NCBI RefSeq assembly: GCF_027111355.2
Contig: NZ_CP114291.2
Coordinates: 2,232,001-2,296,000 of the forward strand
Direction of reading: 5' to 3'
DNA: 64,000 nucleotides
Source: Flavobacterium eburneipallidum
GTDB taxonomy: Bacteria > Bacteroidota > Bacteroidia > Flavobacteriales > Flavobacteriaceae
Below the pieces are notes generated by a model. It worked only from the letters and a program-made list of their open reading frames with translations, was not told where the DNA came from and made no database searches. Shown here one piece after another: positions 34,257-43,206 of the stretch. The translations under genes were made by a program, and so were the position numbers. The first letter of the stretch is position 1, and the number at the start of each line of letters is the position of its first letter.

Positions 34257-35180
34257 CTAATCCTCTTGGGGAGGTGTAAATCCGATTTCATTTCGCTTGA
34301 CTTCATAAGGAGAGAAACCAAAACGTTTTTTAAATGATTTTGAAAAATTGGGATAATTGTTAAATCCGTTCATAACGGATATATTTTTCAAAGGTATTGC
34401 AGTGTGCTCTATCATAAAGTAAGCTCTTTTCAAACGCTCATCATTATAAAATTGATAAATGCTAGTCTTAAAAAAGTGGCGAAAACCATCTTTCAATTTA
34501 TGTTCATTAGTACCAAATTTCCTAGCCAGTATTTTTAATGAAGGAAGTGGGTCTTCAAGATGAGCCAAAATGTAATCATATAATTTCTGAATTAAAAAAG
34601 CATCAAACTTTCGGGGTTTTGATTGTTTTTCATTTTCATCTTCGATAGCCATTGGATAATAAGCATCATACTTTTTAGGAGTTAGAAGATTCAATATAAT
34701 TTTCGATTCATTAATCAATTTTCCAACACTACAAGAAACAGAAATTGGCAGTTGGTCTTTTCTAATAAAATCCAAAGCCACAACCGCAGGTAATGAGGTC
34801 TCTAATAATTTTTCGATTTGGTCCAATGAAGTATTTGCTATAATATCAGTTAATGGCTGTTTAAACAATTCACTTTCAGTATAACCCAAAAGAAGAATTA
34901 GTTCTGGGGTAAAACTTTCTATGGAATATTTTTCATCCAATAGAATTGTAGTTTGAGTTATAAACTGATGGGTACTATGAGAATTGACAAACCCAAGATT
35001 AAAAATGGATTCCTTCATTTCCTCAGCAACCATGTTGATTAAAACAATTAATGTTTCCAATTCATCATTTTCTTCATCATTGGTACTTGAAGGGATACGA
35101 CTGTTGAAATTGCCTCTTGCCATTTCAAACAGCATTTGATGTATAGTAACAATTCGCGCTTGGTTATGAGGCTTATCCAT
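34257..35180 (-). CDS. PAS-containing AraC-family transcriptional regulator
   Basis: A 307-residue cytosolic regulator. Residues about 10-58 resemble a HAMP or HAMP-like coiled helix pair (MARGNFNSRIPSSTNDEEN, then NMVAEEMKE) although no membrane helix precedes it. Residues about 70-185 read as a PAS domain (LLLGYTESELFKQPLTDII). The C-terminal roughly 105 residues are an AraC HTH: LPSLKILARKFGTNEHKLKDGF, YNDERLKRAYFMIE, NNYPNFSKSFKKRFGFSPYEVKR. Position suggests it controls the MauE/DUF6520 and AONS-GNAT genes through the repeats at 34201 and 35703-35782. Confidence 0.88.
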   Translation of the reverse strand: MDKPHNQARIVTIHQMLFEMARGNFNSRIPSSTNDEENDELETLIVLINMVAEEMKESIFNLGFVNSHSTHQFITQTTILLDEKYSIESFTPELILLLGYTESELFKQPLTDIIANTSLDQIEKLLETSLPAVVALDFIRKDQLPISVSCSVGKLINESKIILNLLTPKKYDAYYPMAIEDENEKQSKPRKFDAFLIQKLYDYILAHLEDPLPSLKILARKFGTNEHKLKDGFRHFFKTSIYQFYNDERLKRAYFMIEHTAIPLKNISVMNGFNNYPNFSKSFKKRFGFSPYEVKRNEIGFTPPQED

Positions 35181-35249
35181 AATAATACCTTTATTAAGTA
35201 TTTTATTTTTTCTTTCACATTCCTTACTTAAACACCCATTAAATACTAA

Positions 35250-35642
35250 TTACTTCTCTTCAATAAAATCTTTCAAGTAATTCAAAGCAGCAGCTTCAGT
35301 TGTAAAAATTTGTGTAGGAACGGAAGGCTTACTCACCTGTAAATAAAATGTACTTATGGTCAATAGTACTTTTTCATTTGCTACAAGTGCAACAGCGTGT
35401 GTCAGTAAAGACCCAGCTTGTGCTAAAAAATCCCTGCCAGCTTTATCGGTACCCACCACTCCTCGAATATCACATAACACCGGGAAAGTTCTTTCTCGTT
35501 GAAAGTGTATCCTAGCTGTAACAACAAGTTGGGCTACTTTAAGGTCAATAAATGTTTTGGATTTATATTTAAAAAAGAGAATGCCTTCTTTTATCCAAAA
35601 TTGGGCATGGTCATTCTCATAAAAGTCATGGGCTGCAAACAT
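35250..35642 (-). CDS. STAS/SpoIIAA-like small protein
   Basis: A 130-residue protein. The pattern WIKEGILFFKYKSKTFIDLKVA, then VTARIHFQRERTFPVLCDIRGVVGTDKAGRDFLAQ, then LTHAVALVANEKVLLTISTFYL and the closing TEAAALNYLKDFIE matches the alternating strand-helix plan of STAS/SpoIIAA-type folds (DUF7793-like in recall). Such proteins are common in Flavobacteriia near RteC and AraC genes. Function unknown. Upstream of the AraC gene on the same strand, 69 bp apart. Confidence 0.65.
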   Translation of the reverse strand: MFAAHDFYENDHAQFWIKEGILFFKYKSKTFIDLKVAQLVVTARIHFQRERTFPVLCDIRGVVGTDKAGRDFLAQAGSLLTHAVALVANEKVLLTISTFYLQVSKPSVPTQIFTTEAAALNYLKDFIEEK

Positions 35643-35702
35643 GTCTTATGAATTTAGTTTTATTTAACAAAAATATAAACATTTATAAACACTGTAGTTG
35701 TT

Positions 35703-35782
35703 AATTTGGGATTATTTGTTGCATTTTGAGCATTTTGTTGTCAATTTGGGAATATTTCTTGTTACATTGGGAGTATTCATCC
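35703..35782 (+). repeat. Four tandem imperfect 20-bp repeats, candidate AraC-type binding sites
   Basis: Units: AATTTGGGATTATTTGTTGC (35703), ATTTTGAGCATTTTGTTGTC (35723), AATTTGGGAATATTTCTTG (35743), ACATTGGGAGTATTCATCC (35764). They occupy the divergent intergenic region between the STAS-like gene and the AONS-GNAT gene. AraC proteins bind direct repeats of about two helical turns, which fits; the link to the nearby regulator is inference. Confidence 0.7.
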
Positions 35783-35848
35783 ATATAATGCAAAAACTTT
35801 CATTTTTTATAATGACATTTAGAATACTATTTTCAAAGACTATAAAAA

Positions 35849-38272
35849 ATGGCAAAAATCAAACACAATAATTTCATCGATACAGTGGATGAAGTTTTAT
35901 CGGGCGCAAAAAAAGAAGGTATATTGCATTTGTATGCAGAAGATAAGATATTGACGGGTAGAACCATTCAAATTAAGGGTAAAGAAATGTTTCATTTCGG
36001 GACAACTGGATACCTTGGATTGGAACAAGATGACCGACTTAAGGAAGCAGCAATTCAAGCAATCCGAGATTATGGCACGCAATTTCCACTTTCAAAATCC
36101 TATATTTCACATCCATTGTATGGCGAACTAGAAAGCAAAATCGAACAAATGTATGGCATCCCAGCCATCGTTACCAAAAATAGTACTTTAGGACATCTTG
36201 CCGTTATACCGACATTGATTCGGGATGAAGATGCGGTTATTATGGATCATCAAGTACATTGGAGCGTTCAAAATGCTTGTCAATTACTGAAGTTGAGAGG
36301 GATTCCCGTGGAAATGATTCGTCACAGTAATTTGGAGATGTTGGAAGACAAAATCAAACAGCTGGCAACAAAATGCAACCTAATCTGGTATATAGCAGAC
36401 GGTGTGTATTCGATGTTTGGAGATTATGCTCCAATACAAGAATTACTGAACTTGACTAAAAAATATCCCCAACTCCACCTCTACTTTGACGACGTCCACG
36501 GCATGAGCTGGAAAGGCAAAAACGGCACAGGTTTTGTCTTTGATGCCATCAACGAATTGCCCGAAAACATTGTGGTTGTGGGTACATTGAGTAAAACCTT
36601 TGGTGCCAGTGGAGCAACATTCTTTTGCAAAAACCAGAAACTAAGGGATAAAATTAAAAATTTTGGTGGGCCGCTGACTTTTTCAGCTCAACTGGAACCA
36701 GCTTCCGTGGCAGCGGCAATTGCCTCGGCCGACATCCACTTGTCATCTGAAATAACAATTCGCCAACAAGATTTGGCGGATAAAATCGCCTACTTTAATC
36801 AATTACTGACCAACGGAAACCTTCCCATAATTTCAAAAAATGATTCTCCAGTTTTCTTCTTGGGAATGGGAACGCCGCTAACTGCTTATAATTTCGTACA
36901 TCGTTTGTTCAAGGAGGGCTTCTTTCTGAACTTGGGAATTTATCCCGCAGTACCCATCAAGAATACAGGAATTAGAATTACCCTTTCGGCTCACAATCAA
37001 AAACAGGACATTAAAGCATTGGCAGAAGCAATGGAATTCCATTTTCCCAAAGCTTTAGAGGAAACAAACAACTCTGAATACAAAATAAGGAAAGCTTTTG
37101 GATTGCCGGTCGAAAAATTAGAAGTGATTTCAGAAACTCAAATGGAAGAACTCATCATTGAAGAAAAAAACACCATAAAGGAAATGTCAAAATCAGATTG
37201 GAATCACTGCATAGGTAAACAAAATATTTTCGATTGGGAAGGAATGATGTATTTGGAAAATACGTTCAAGCATCATCCAGACCCAACAAACCAATGGGAT
37301 TTTTACTATTATACCATCATAGACAGTCTAGGTGAAATAGTACTAATGACTTTTTGTACTTATGGTCTTTGGAAAGACGATATGCTTGCAACGGAATCCG
37401 TTTCGATTCAACTGGAAGAAATTAGAAAAACAAATCCGTTGTACCTTACATCAAAAGTATTAAGCATGGGCTCTTTATTCACGGAAGGCAATCACTGCTA
37501 CATCAATCAAGAACATCCCCTTGCGGATAAAGCACTGAAATTACTTTTAGACAAATTGGAAGAAAAATACAATGCAATCAATGCCGATATGTTGGTGTTG
37601 CGAGACTTTGAAGAGGACTTCAAATTCGACAAGACAATACAAGAACAAGGTTATTTCAAAATAAACATGCCTGAATCCTGCGTTGTTGAATGCAAAAGTT
37701 GGACTACTTACGAGGAATACGCAAAAGAATTGTCCCCACGTTCCCGAAAACATTTCAGCAAAGAAATACTGCCATTTGAAAGACATTATGAAGTAATAAT
37801 AAAGGACAAACTGGATAAAAGAGAAATAGAGAGAGCTCATCAACTATACAATAATGTCAAAAATAATAATTATGCCATCAATACGTTCACTTATTCCCAA
37901 GAGGTTTTTGAAAATATGAATGATAGTCCGAACTGGGAATTTATATTGTTGACTTTTGAAAAACATACGGAAACAGCATTCGTTGGAGTAATGTTTTGCT
38001 ACAAAAACAATAATACCTATGTGCCAGAATTGGTGGGAATGGATTATAAGTGGGCTAAAGAATTTCAACTTTACAGACAACTGCTGTTTCAAACCATAAA
38101 ACGAGCCAATGAATTAAAAATGGAAACAATAGATTTTGGGGTATCGGCTTCATTTGAAAAAAGAAAATTAGGTGCCAAAATAATTCCAAAAGTAGCCTAT
38201 ATTCAAGCTAGAGACAATTATGCCATGGAAGTGATGAATACGATGCAAAACGATTTTAAATCTCTCAAATAA
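35849..38272 (+). CDS. Fusion of an AONS/KBL-like PLP enzyme and a GNAT-like acyltransferase domain
   Basis: An 807-residue two-part enzyme. Residues 1 to about 400 belong to the alpha-oxoamine synthase type (as BioF, Kbl, serine palmitoyltransferase): FGTTGYLGLEQD, YFDDVHGMSWKGKNGTG and the PLP lysine Lys249 in GTLSKTFGASGAT. Residues about 440-807 look like a GNAT/BioF2-like acyltransferase (LSPRSRKHFSKEILPFE, IETIDFGVSASFEKRKLG-like end). The product would be an aminoketone-type acylated compound, unknown. It is followed 37 bp on by rteC, an association I recall in other Flavobacteriia elements. Confidence 0.82.
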   Translation: MAKIKHNNFIDTVDEVLSGAKKEGILHLYAEDKILTGRTIQIKGKEMFHFGTTGYLGLEQDDRLKEAAIQAIRDYGTQFPLSKSYISHPLYGELESKIEQMYGIPAIVTKNSTLGHLAVIPTLIRDEDAVIMDHQVHWSVQNACQLLKLRGIPVEMIRHSNLEMLEDKIKQLATKCNLIWYIADGVYSMFGDYAPIQELLNLTKKYPQLHLYFDDVHGMSWKGKNGTGFVFDAINELPENIVVVGTLSKTFGASGATFFCKNQKLRDKIKNFGGPLTFSAQLEPASVAAAIASADIHLSSEITIRQQDLADKIAYFNQLLTNGNLPIISKNDSPVFFLGMGTPLTAYNFVHRLFKEGFFLNLGIYPAVPIKNTGIRITLSAHNQKQDIKALAEAMEFHFPKALEETNNSEYKIRKAFGLPVEKLEVISETQMEELIIEEKNTIKEMSKSDWNHCIGKQNIFDWEGMMYLENTFKHHPDPTNQWDFYYYTIIDSLGEIVLMTFCTYGLWKDDMLATESVSIQLEEIRKTNPLYLTSKVLSMGSLFTEGNHCYINQEHPLADKALKLLLDKLEEKYNAINADMLVLRDFEEDFKFDKTIQEQGYFKINMPESCVVECKSWTTYEEYAKELSPRSRKHFSKEILPFERHYEVIIKDKLDKREIERAHQLYNNVKNNNYAINTFTYSQEVFENMNDSPNWEFILLTFEKHTETAFVGVMFCYKNNNTYVPELVGMDYKWAKEFQLYRQLLFQTIKRANELKMETIDFGVSASFEKRKLGAKIIPKVAYIQARDNYAMEVMNTMQNDFKSLK

Positions 38273-38309
38273 TAGCTTAAATCGATTGAACAATTAAAAT
38301 TTTAACACG

Positions 38310-39140
38310 ATGTTTAAAGATATAATTGAATCATTTAATAATACTTGCAACACAATTCTGGGAGCAAGTGAAACGATGCTGAGCAAGGCTAGTAATGGAA
38401 TCTTGGTATGCAACAAAACGTTGGCTGAATTAAAGGAAATAGTGGACAAGAAGGATTTTAATACCGTGCCAGAGGAAATTGATTTTTTTAAAAATGTCAA
38501 GCCAATCCCTATGAGTTTATTGATTTACTTCACTGAAGTTCGTTCGTGTGAATTAAGAATGCCCAAAGCGGGTAATACCTATAAAATCCAATTCCTCCAA
38601 AAAGAGTTGCGGAAAATCAACAAGTTTTTTCATCGCAATGCCGATTTTGTGCATTATATGGAACAAGGATACAGCTATCTCGATCATCAATTCTTTACCC
38701 GAAACCACCGAAATAATTTCCCGTTTACACCTATGACGGACTATTATCAGTTTCCAGAATTTTCAACTTCACAAGACATGCTTTGGGCTAAAGTAAAAGC
38801 AATGTATCGCTTCATTCACTACATCCGCCAAGCACTGAAAAGATTGAAAGTGGATGACTCCGATATTTTTGAAGAAAAAAAACACAAAGTATTAGTATGG
38901 ACTGGTCCAAAAACAGCCTTGACGGAATTAATTTATGCTTTGTTTTCAAACGGGGCAATCAATCACGGCGCAGCAGACATCAACACGATTACGGATTCCT
39001 TTGAAGATTTTTTCAACATCAAATTGGAAAACGTTTACAAAACCTACTCCGAAATAAAAGCACGCAAAAGCAGCAAGACCAAATTTCTAGAAGAGCTAAC
39101 CTTAAATTTACAACAAAAAATAGCCCGTGAGGATTCTTAA
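38310..39140 (+). CDS. rteC: RteC family regulator
   Basis: A 276-residue protein of the RteC family, which in CTnDOT activates excision and transfer after induction. Signatures seen: ELRMPKAGNTYKIQFLQKELRKINKFFHRNADF, FPEFSTSQDMLWAKVKAMYRF written in parts here (YQFPEFSTSQDMLWAKVKA), and the C-terminal HTH-like segment TGPKTALTELIYALFSNGAINHG followed by TDSFEDFFNIKL. Neither rteA nor rteB is in the window. It supports calling the surrounding DNA a CTnDOT-like ICE. Confidence 0.88.
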   Translation: MFKDIIESFNNTCNTILGASETMLSKASNGILVCNKTLAELKEIVDKKDFNTVPEEIDFFKNVKPIPMSLLIYFTEVRSCELRMPKAGNTYKIQFLQKELRKINKFFHRNADFVHYMEQGYSYLDHQFFTRNHRNNFPFTPMTDYYQFPEFSTSQDMLWAKVKAMYRFIHYIRQALKRLKVDDSDIFEEKKHKVLVWTGPKTALTELIYALFSNGAINHGAADINTITDSFEDFFNIKLENVYKTYSEIKARKSSKTKFLEELTLNLQQKIAREDS

Positions 39141-39216
39141 ACCATTAGAAATATGGAATATTTTCATTTGAAATTTAAAAAATGCCCCTTTACTTCAAAT
39201 GTATCTTCCAAAATAA

Positions 39217-39351
39217 AACTTAAAAACAGTTATCACAAACCTTTCGGCAACTGAAATTGAGAATGTTTATGGAAATCGGCTGCGTTCTCGTTTACGTGAG
39301 ATGATTAATTTGATTGGGTTTAAGAGGAATATAAATGATAAGAGAAAGTAA
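39217..39351 (+). pseudogene. Short C-terminal gene remnant
   Basis: An open frame with no start codon ends at TAA 39349-39351 and encodes NLKTVITNLSATEIENVYG then NRLRSRLREMINLIGFKRN. It reads like the helical C-terminus of a protein cut off upstream. Family not recognised. Confidence 0.3.
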
Positions 39352-39362
39352 ATATTTATAGT

Positions 39363-39370
39363 TATTTTTG
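39363..39370 (+). promoter_or_regulatory. Candidate -7 box of the STAND gene
   Basis: TATTTTTG fits TAnnTTTG, 17 bp before the ATG at 39388; no -33 box seen at ideal spacing. Confidence 0.35.
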
Positions 39371-39387
39371 GAATATAAACAAGTACA

Positions 39388-42300
39388 ATGATAACAAGTA
39401 TTGAACAAGCACTTTTAAGTTGCAATCCAGATAAGTTTGCTAATATTTGTAGATTATATTTGGGCTACAGATATTCAATTGTAAATCCCACTGGTTTAGT
39501 TGTAGGAAAAGAAAAATCAAAGAAAGGAACTCCTGATAATTTTATTTCGGATAACGATTCTTATATATTTAGTGAGATTACGACTATTGACAAAAATCAA
39601 TTAGTCCCAAAGCTAAAAAAAGATATAGAACATTGTTTTAATCAAAGTGATATTCCTTCGGATAAAATAGTTAAAATTATTTTAATATGTAATCAGAAAA
39701 TTACAACAAAAATCCAAGAAGAGCTGAATGATCACAAAAACTTAATTAATAAATTTACTAAACTAGAAGTAATTGGATTAGATGCTCTAGCGACTATTAT
39801 TTTTAGAGATTATCCTTCACTAGCCAAAGAATTAGGATTAGCTATCGATACAGGTCAAATTTTAGAAATGAGTGAATTTGTAATTCAATATGAAAAATCA
39901 AAATTTGCTACACCTTTATCAAATGCCTTTTTTAACAGAGAAACGGAATTAGAAACAAGCATAGAACTACTAAAACAATATGATTTTTTGTTAATTACAG
40001 GACAAGCAGGAGTTGGTAAAACTAAATTTTCAATTCAGTTAGTTACAAATTATTTGAAAAATAATCCTGGATATATTGTCAAGTATATTAGAAACAACAA
40101 TCAACTAATTTGGGATGATTTAAAAATACAAATCACAAAGAACAACAAATATATAATTGTTGTTGACGATGCCAATAAACTCAAAAGTAATTTAACATCA
40201 ATTATAAATTTTAAAAACGAATTCAATTCTGGTGACATCAAAATTATAATGACTGTTAGAAATTATTTGAAACAAGAAATTGAAAATCAACTCAAAGAAA
40301 ATGGTTTAATCGAATTAGCAAATTTTGATAAATCAGAATTAGCACAAATATTGCAATCACCCGAATTTAATATTAACAATTATTATACGGATAGAATACA
40401 TTCTATCTCAAAAGGAAATCCAAGAATTGCTCTAATGGGAGCCATAGCTGGTATAAATAAAGAAATCGAAAAACTTACTAAAGCATCATCAATATTAGAA
40501 GAGTATTTTTCTTCAGCAAATAATAGTATAAAAGATGATTTAATTTTATTAAAGACCGCTGGAATATTGACACTTTTTAGATCTATTGATATTTCTAATT
40601 CAGGTGTGATCGATGAAATTTCAAAGCATTTTGACATTAATAAAAATGAATTAGTAGAAAAATTAAGCTTACTAGTAAAAAATGAAATTGCGGACGAATA
40701 CAAAAACACCTATAAAATTGCAGACCAAATTCTTGGAGAATATATTTTCTATTTAATTTTCATTAAAGAACAACATATTCCATTTAGACAACTATTAAAT
40801 CTACACTTTGACGAACATAAAATTTCATTGATGTCTCTTTTAAATCCAATAATTAGTAATTATGGTTTTAATGAAATAAAAGATTTGATATTGTATGATG
40901 TTATTCAAAAGTGGAACTCTATTCAAGGTGATCGAGATAAATCAATAAAATTTCTAGAAAGTTTTTGGTTTTATTTAGAAACTGAAACAATCGTATTTAT
41001 CAACAAAATTATAAGTATAGAAACAAATTGTGAAATAGAAAATTTTAAGTTTGAAATTTACAAAGACAATCATATTGAATCGTATGACGATAAGATAATC
41101 GCACTTTTAGTAAATTTTCAAAACCTTCCTGATAAGTTTGAAGTTGCTTTGGAATTATTATTAAAGTATGGATTATCAAGTCAACTACTATTTTCAAAAA
41201 TATTAAAAGTTCTCACACAATCATTTACATACAAAAGGTTTAGTTATGAATATGGTTATAAGATTCAAATAAAACTCTTTGATTTTTTATATTTAAAAGT
41301 TAATGAAAATAATATTTTTTATTCCAAGATTATTCTATTCATAGCTAATAAATATCTAATTGATAGCTACGAGTGTCATTATGGTGGTAACGGAAGGCAG
41401 TTCTACTTTAGTCAAGAATATATTGTGCTAACTGAAGAACATAAAAATTTTAGAACTAAACTTTTTGAATTTATTTTTGACTGTTATAAAAATGCAGAAT
41501 TAAAAGATAGTGTATATGATTTCTTTGATAAACATAGGTATTCACATCTCCATAAAAGAGAAAAAAACGTAATCAATTTTGATAAAAAGCTGATAATTCC
41601 ATTTTTTGAAAATAACTTCAATAATAGAATTTTTAGAGAATCCTCAATTGTACATAATTATACGAGAATGCTTGGTTTTTCAAAAATACCATTCAAAAAA
41701 GAAGTTCGAAATCTTTTTTGCTCAAAAGAGTTTAAATTATGGCTGTTGTTAGAAGAAAAATTCGAAAGAAATGAAAAGATAATTAATAATTTTTCTGATT
41801 ATACTTTTGACGATTATATAGATTTAATTCAGTCTTTGAATATAATTTCCAAGAATAAGAGTGGGGATAATTCTTGTTTTGAGACAATAAGTTATCCTGT
41901 TTCGGAAATATTTGGAAATCTTGCTAAAAAAGATTTTCAAATGTTTATTAAAATACTGGAAAATGTATTTCAGTATGAATATTCAAGAAATCTATATTTT
42001 GCAAAAATAATCTCAAATATAAATTTTGATAAAAATAAAGTCGAAATATTAACATTAGTATTCAAAAGAAATATAAATAGTGATGTTAATTTATTGGAGC
42101 TTTTTACAAGAATCCCAAGTGAGTATATAAAAGTAGAAGACTATAATTATCTTATAGAAATACTTCAAAAAGATGATTTCAAAAATATTTGGTTTATTGA
42201 TGATATCATAAAAAGGTTTTCTGATTTAGAATTGAATGTTGAAATTGAAATTGAAAAGTTACTCGATATAATAATTCGAAAAACTGAATTAAATGATAAC

Positions 42301-43050
42301 CTCTATATGTATGGTCATTTTTTCAAAATCATTAATGACCAATATCAATTCTCTTTCATAAGAAACTTAAAAAAGATTGAAAAGATTTACTTGTATCTAG
42401 ATAAATCAAGAAGACATTTTGATTATAATTTGGAAGTATTAAAGTTAATTTTATCACAGAATCCTAATTTTATAATTGACTTATTGAAATATAATTTTGA
42501 CGATAAAGACTATTTATCTCGAAGAGATTTTGATGAAAATGATTTCAAGAAACTTTGGGATTTAGACAATTATGAAATTGTTTTTGAAAATATGATTAAA
42601 TATTTAGTAAATTTTAAAAGTATATTTCTTCACCGCGCTTCAGAACTTTCAAGTGCATTTAGAGGAAATAATCAAAAAGAAATTGATTTTTTGCACAATC
42701 AATTGTTGAGCACTGAAAATAAAAAAATAATTGAGTTGATATTTAATATTATTACTAGTATTTACAGCGATAAAATGTTAGATTTTCTGAAAATAATTTT
42801 AAATAAAAATTGTGATGTAGAACTTTTCAAAAGACTTGATTTTTATACTTCTGCAGGAGTTACAATGGGGAGTAGGTTACCCAATATGCAATTTGAATTA
42901 TCCCAATTCGAAAAAGTAAGAGATTTTTTAGTAGAACAAAAAAATATAAACTATTACGAGTTCATAGAAATTATTAATCGTAATATTATGTATTCAAAAA
43001 TGAGTATTGAAAGAGAAAGGAAAGAGGAATTTGTTAGTGAATGGGATTAA
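39388..43050 (+). CDS. Nuclease-STAND NTPase, candidate antiphage (Avs-like) protein
   Basis: A 1220-residue protein. The N-terminus (about 1-170) looks like a restriction-endonuclease fold: KKGTPDNFISDNDSYIFSEITT gives Asp50 and Glu63-x-Thr65. The middle is a P-loop NTPase: Walker A LLITGQAGVGKTKFS (Lys211), Walker B YIIVVDDANKL (Asp260-261), then SKGNPRIALMG, a STAND/AP-ATPase-type GxP motif (about residue 340). About 750 residues of helix-rich, low-GC sequence follow and would be the sensor. The effector-STAND-sensor plan is that of Avs defence proteins. It is a single gene; no family name beyond this is claimed. Confidence 0.72.
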   Translation: MITSIEQALLSCNPDKFANICRLYLGYRYSIVNPTGLVVGKEKSKKGTPDNFISDNDSYIFSEITTIDKNQLVPKLKKDIEHCFNQSDIPSDKIVKIILICNQKITTKIQEELNDHKNLINKFTKLEVIGLDALATIIFRDYPSLAKELGLAIDTGQILEMSEFVIQYEKSKFATPLSNAFFNRETELETSIELLKQYDFLLITGQAGVGKTKFSIQLVTNYLKNNPGYIVKYIRNNNQLIWDDLKIQITKNNKYIIVVDDANKLKSNLTSIINFKNEFNSGDIKIIMTVRNYLKQEIENQLKENGLIELANFDKSELAQILQSPEFNINNYYTDRIHSISKGNPRIALMGAIAGINKEIEKLTKASSILEEYFSSANNSIKDDLILLKTAGILTLFRSIDISNSGVIDEISKHFDINKNELVEKLSLLVKNEIADEYKNTYKIADQILGEYIFYLIFIKEQHIPFRQLLNLHFDEHKISLMSLLNPIISNYGFNEIKDLILYDVIQKWNSIQGDRDKSIKFLESFWFYLETETIVFINKIISIETNCEIENFKFEIYKDNHIESYDDKIIALLVNFQNLPDKFEVALELLLKYGLSSQLLFSKILKVLTQSFTYKRFSYEYGYKIQIKLFDFLYLKVNENNIFYSKIILFIANKYLIDSYECHYGGNGRQFYFSQEYIVLTEEHKNFRTKLFEFIFDCYKNAELKDSVYDFFDKHRYSHLHKREKNVINFDKKLIIPFFENNFNNRIFRESSIVHNYTRMLGFSKIPFKKEVRNLFCSKEFKLWLLLEEKFERNEKIINNFSDYTFDDYIDLIQSLNIISKNKSGDNSCFETISYPVSEIFGNLAKKDFQMFIKILENVFQYEYSRNLYFAKIISNINFDKNKVEILTLVFKRNINSDVNLLELFTRIPSEYIKVEDYNYLIEILQKDDFKNIWFIDDIIKRFSDLELNVEIEIEKLLDIIIRKTELNDNLYMYGHFFKIINDQYQFSFIRNLKKIEKIYLYLDKSRRHFDYNLEVLKLILSQNPNFIIDLLKYNFDDKDYLSRRDFDENDFKKLWDLDNYEIVFENMIKYLVNFKSIFLHRASELSSAFRGNNQKEIDFLHNQLLSTENKKIIELIFNIITSIYSDKMLDFLKIILNKNCDVELFKRLDFYTSAGVTMGSRLPNMQFELSQFEKVRDFLVEQKNINYYEFIEIINRNIMYSKMSIERERKEEFVSEWD

Positions 43051-43081
43051 TTAAAACATCAAAAAAAGTAATTATAATAAA

Positions 43082-43198
43082 ATGAAATTAGTAGCTATTT
43101 GGGTTGAATACGTTATGAGAATCAAGGCCTTGACTTTGGAGGTGAAAATTACTTACAATTTCAAATTTGATGAAGATAAAAGTATATTTATTGATTAA
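43082..43198 (+). pseudogene. Decayed 5' end of an AAA-type ATPase gene
   Basis: An open frame of 38 codons starts MKLVAIWVEYVM and ends YNFKFDEDKSIFID. In the +1 frame the middle reads NQGLDFGGENY, so VE-Y..IK-NQGLDFGGE-NY-NFKFDEDK would be restored by two indels. This resembles the start of AAA-family ATPases of the MKLIYLWIEEYKNIK type. A remnant is more likely than a real 38-residue gene. Confidence 0.35.
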
Positions 43199-43206
43199 GT
43201 AGAAAT

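Noticed and set aside
35703..35782. CRISPR-like array at the four tandem repeats
   Set aside because: Units are head-to-tail without spacers and diverge too much; no cas gene in the window.
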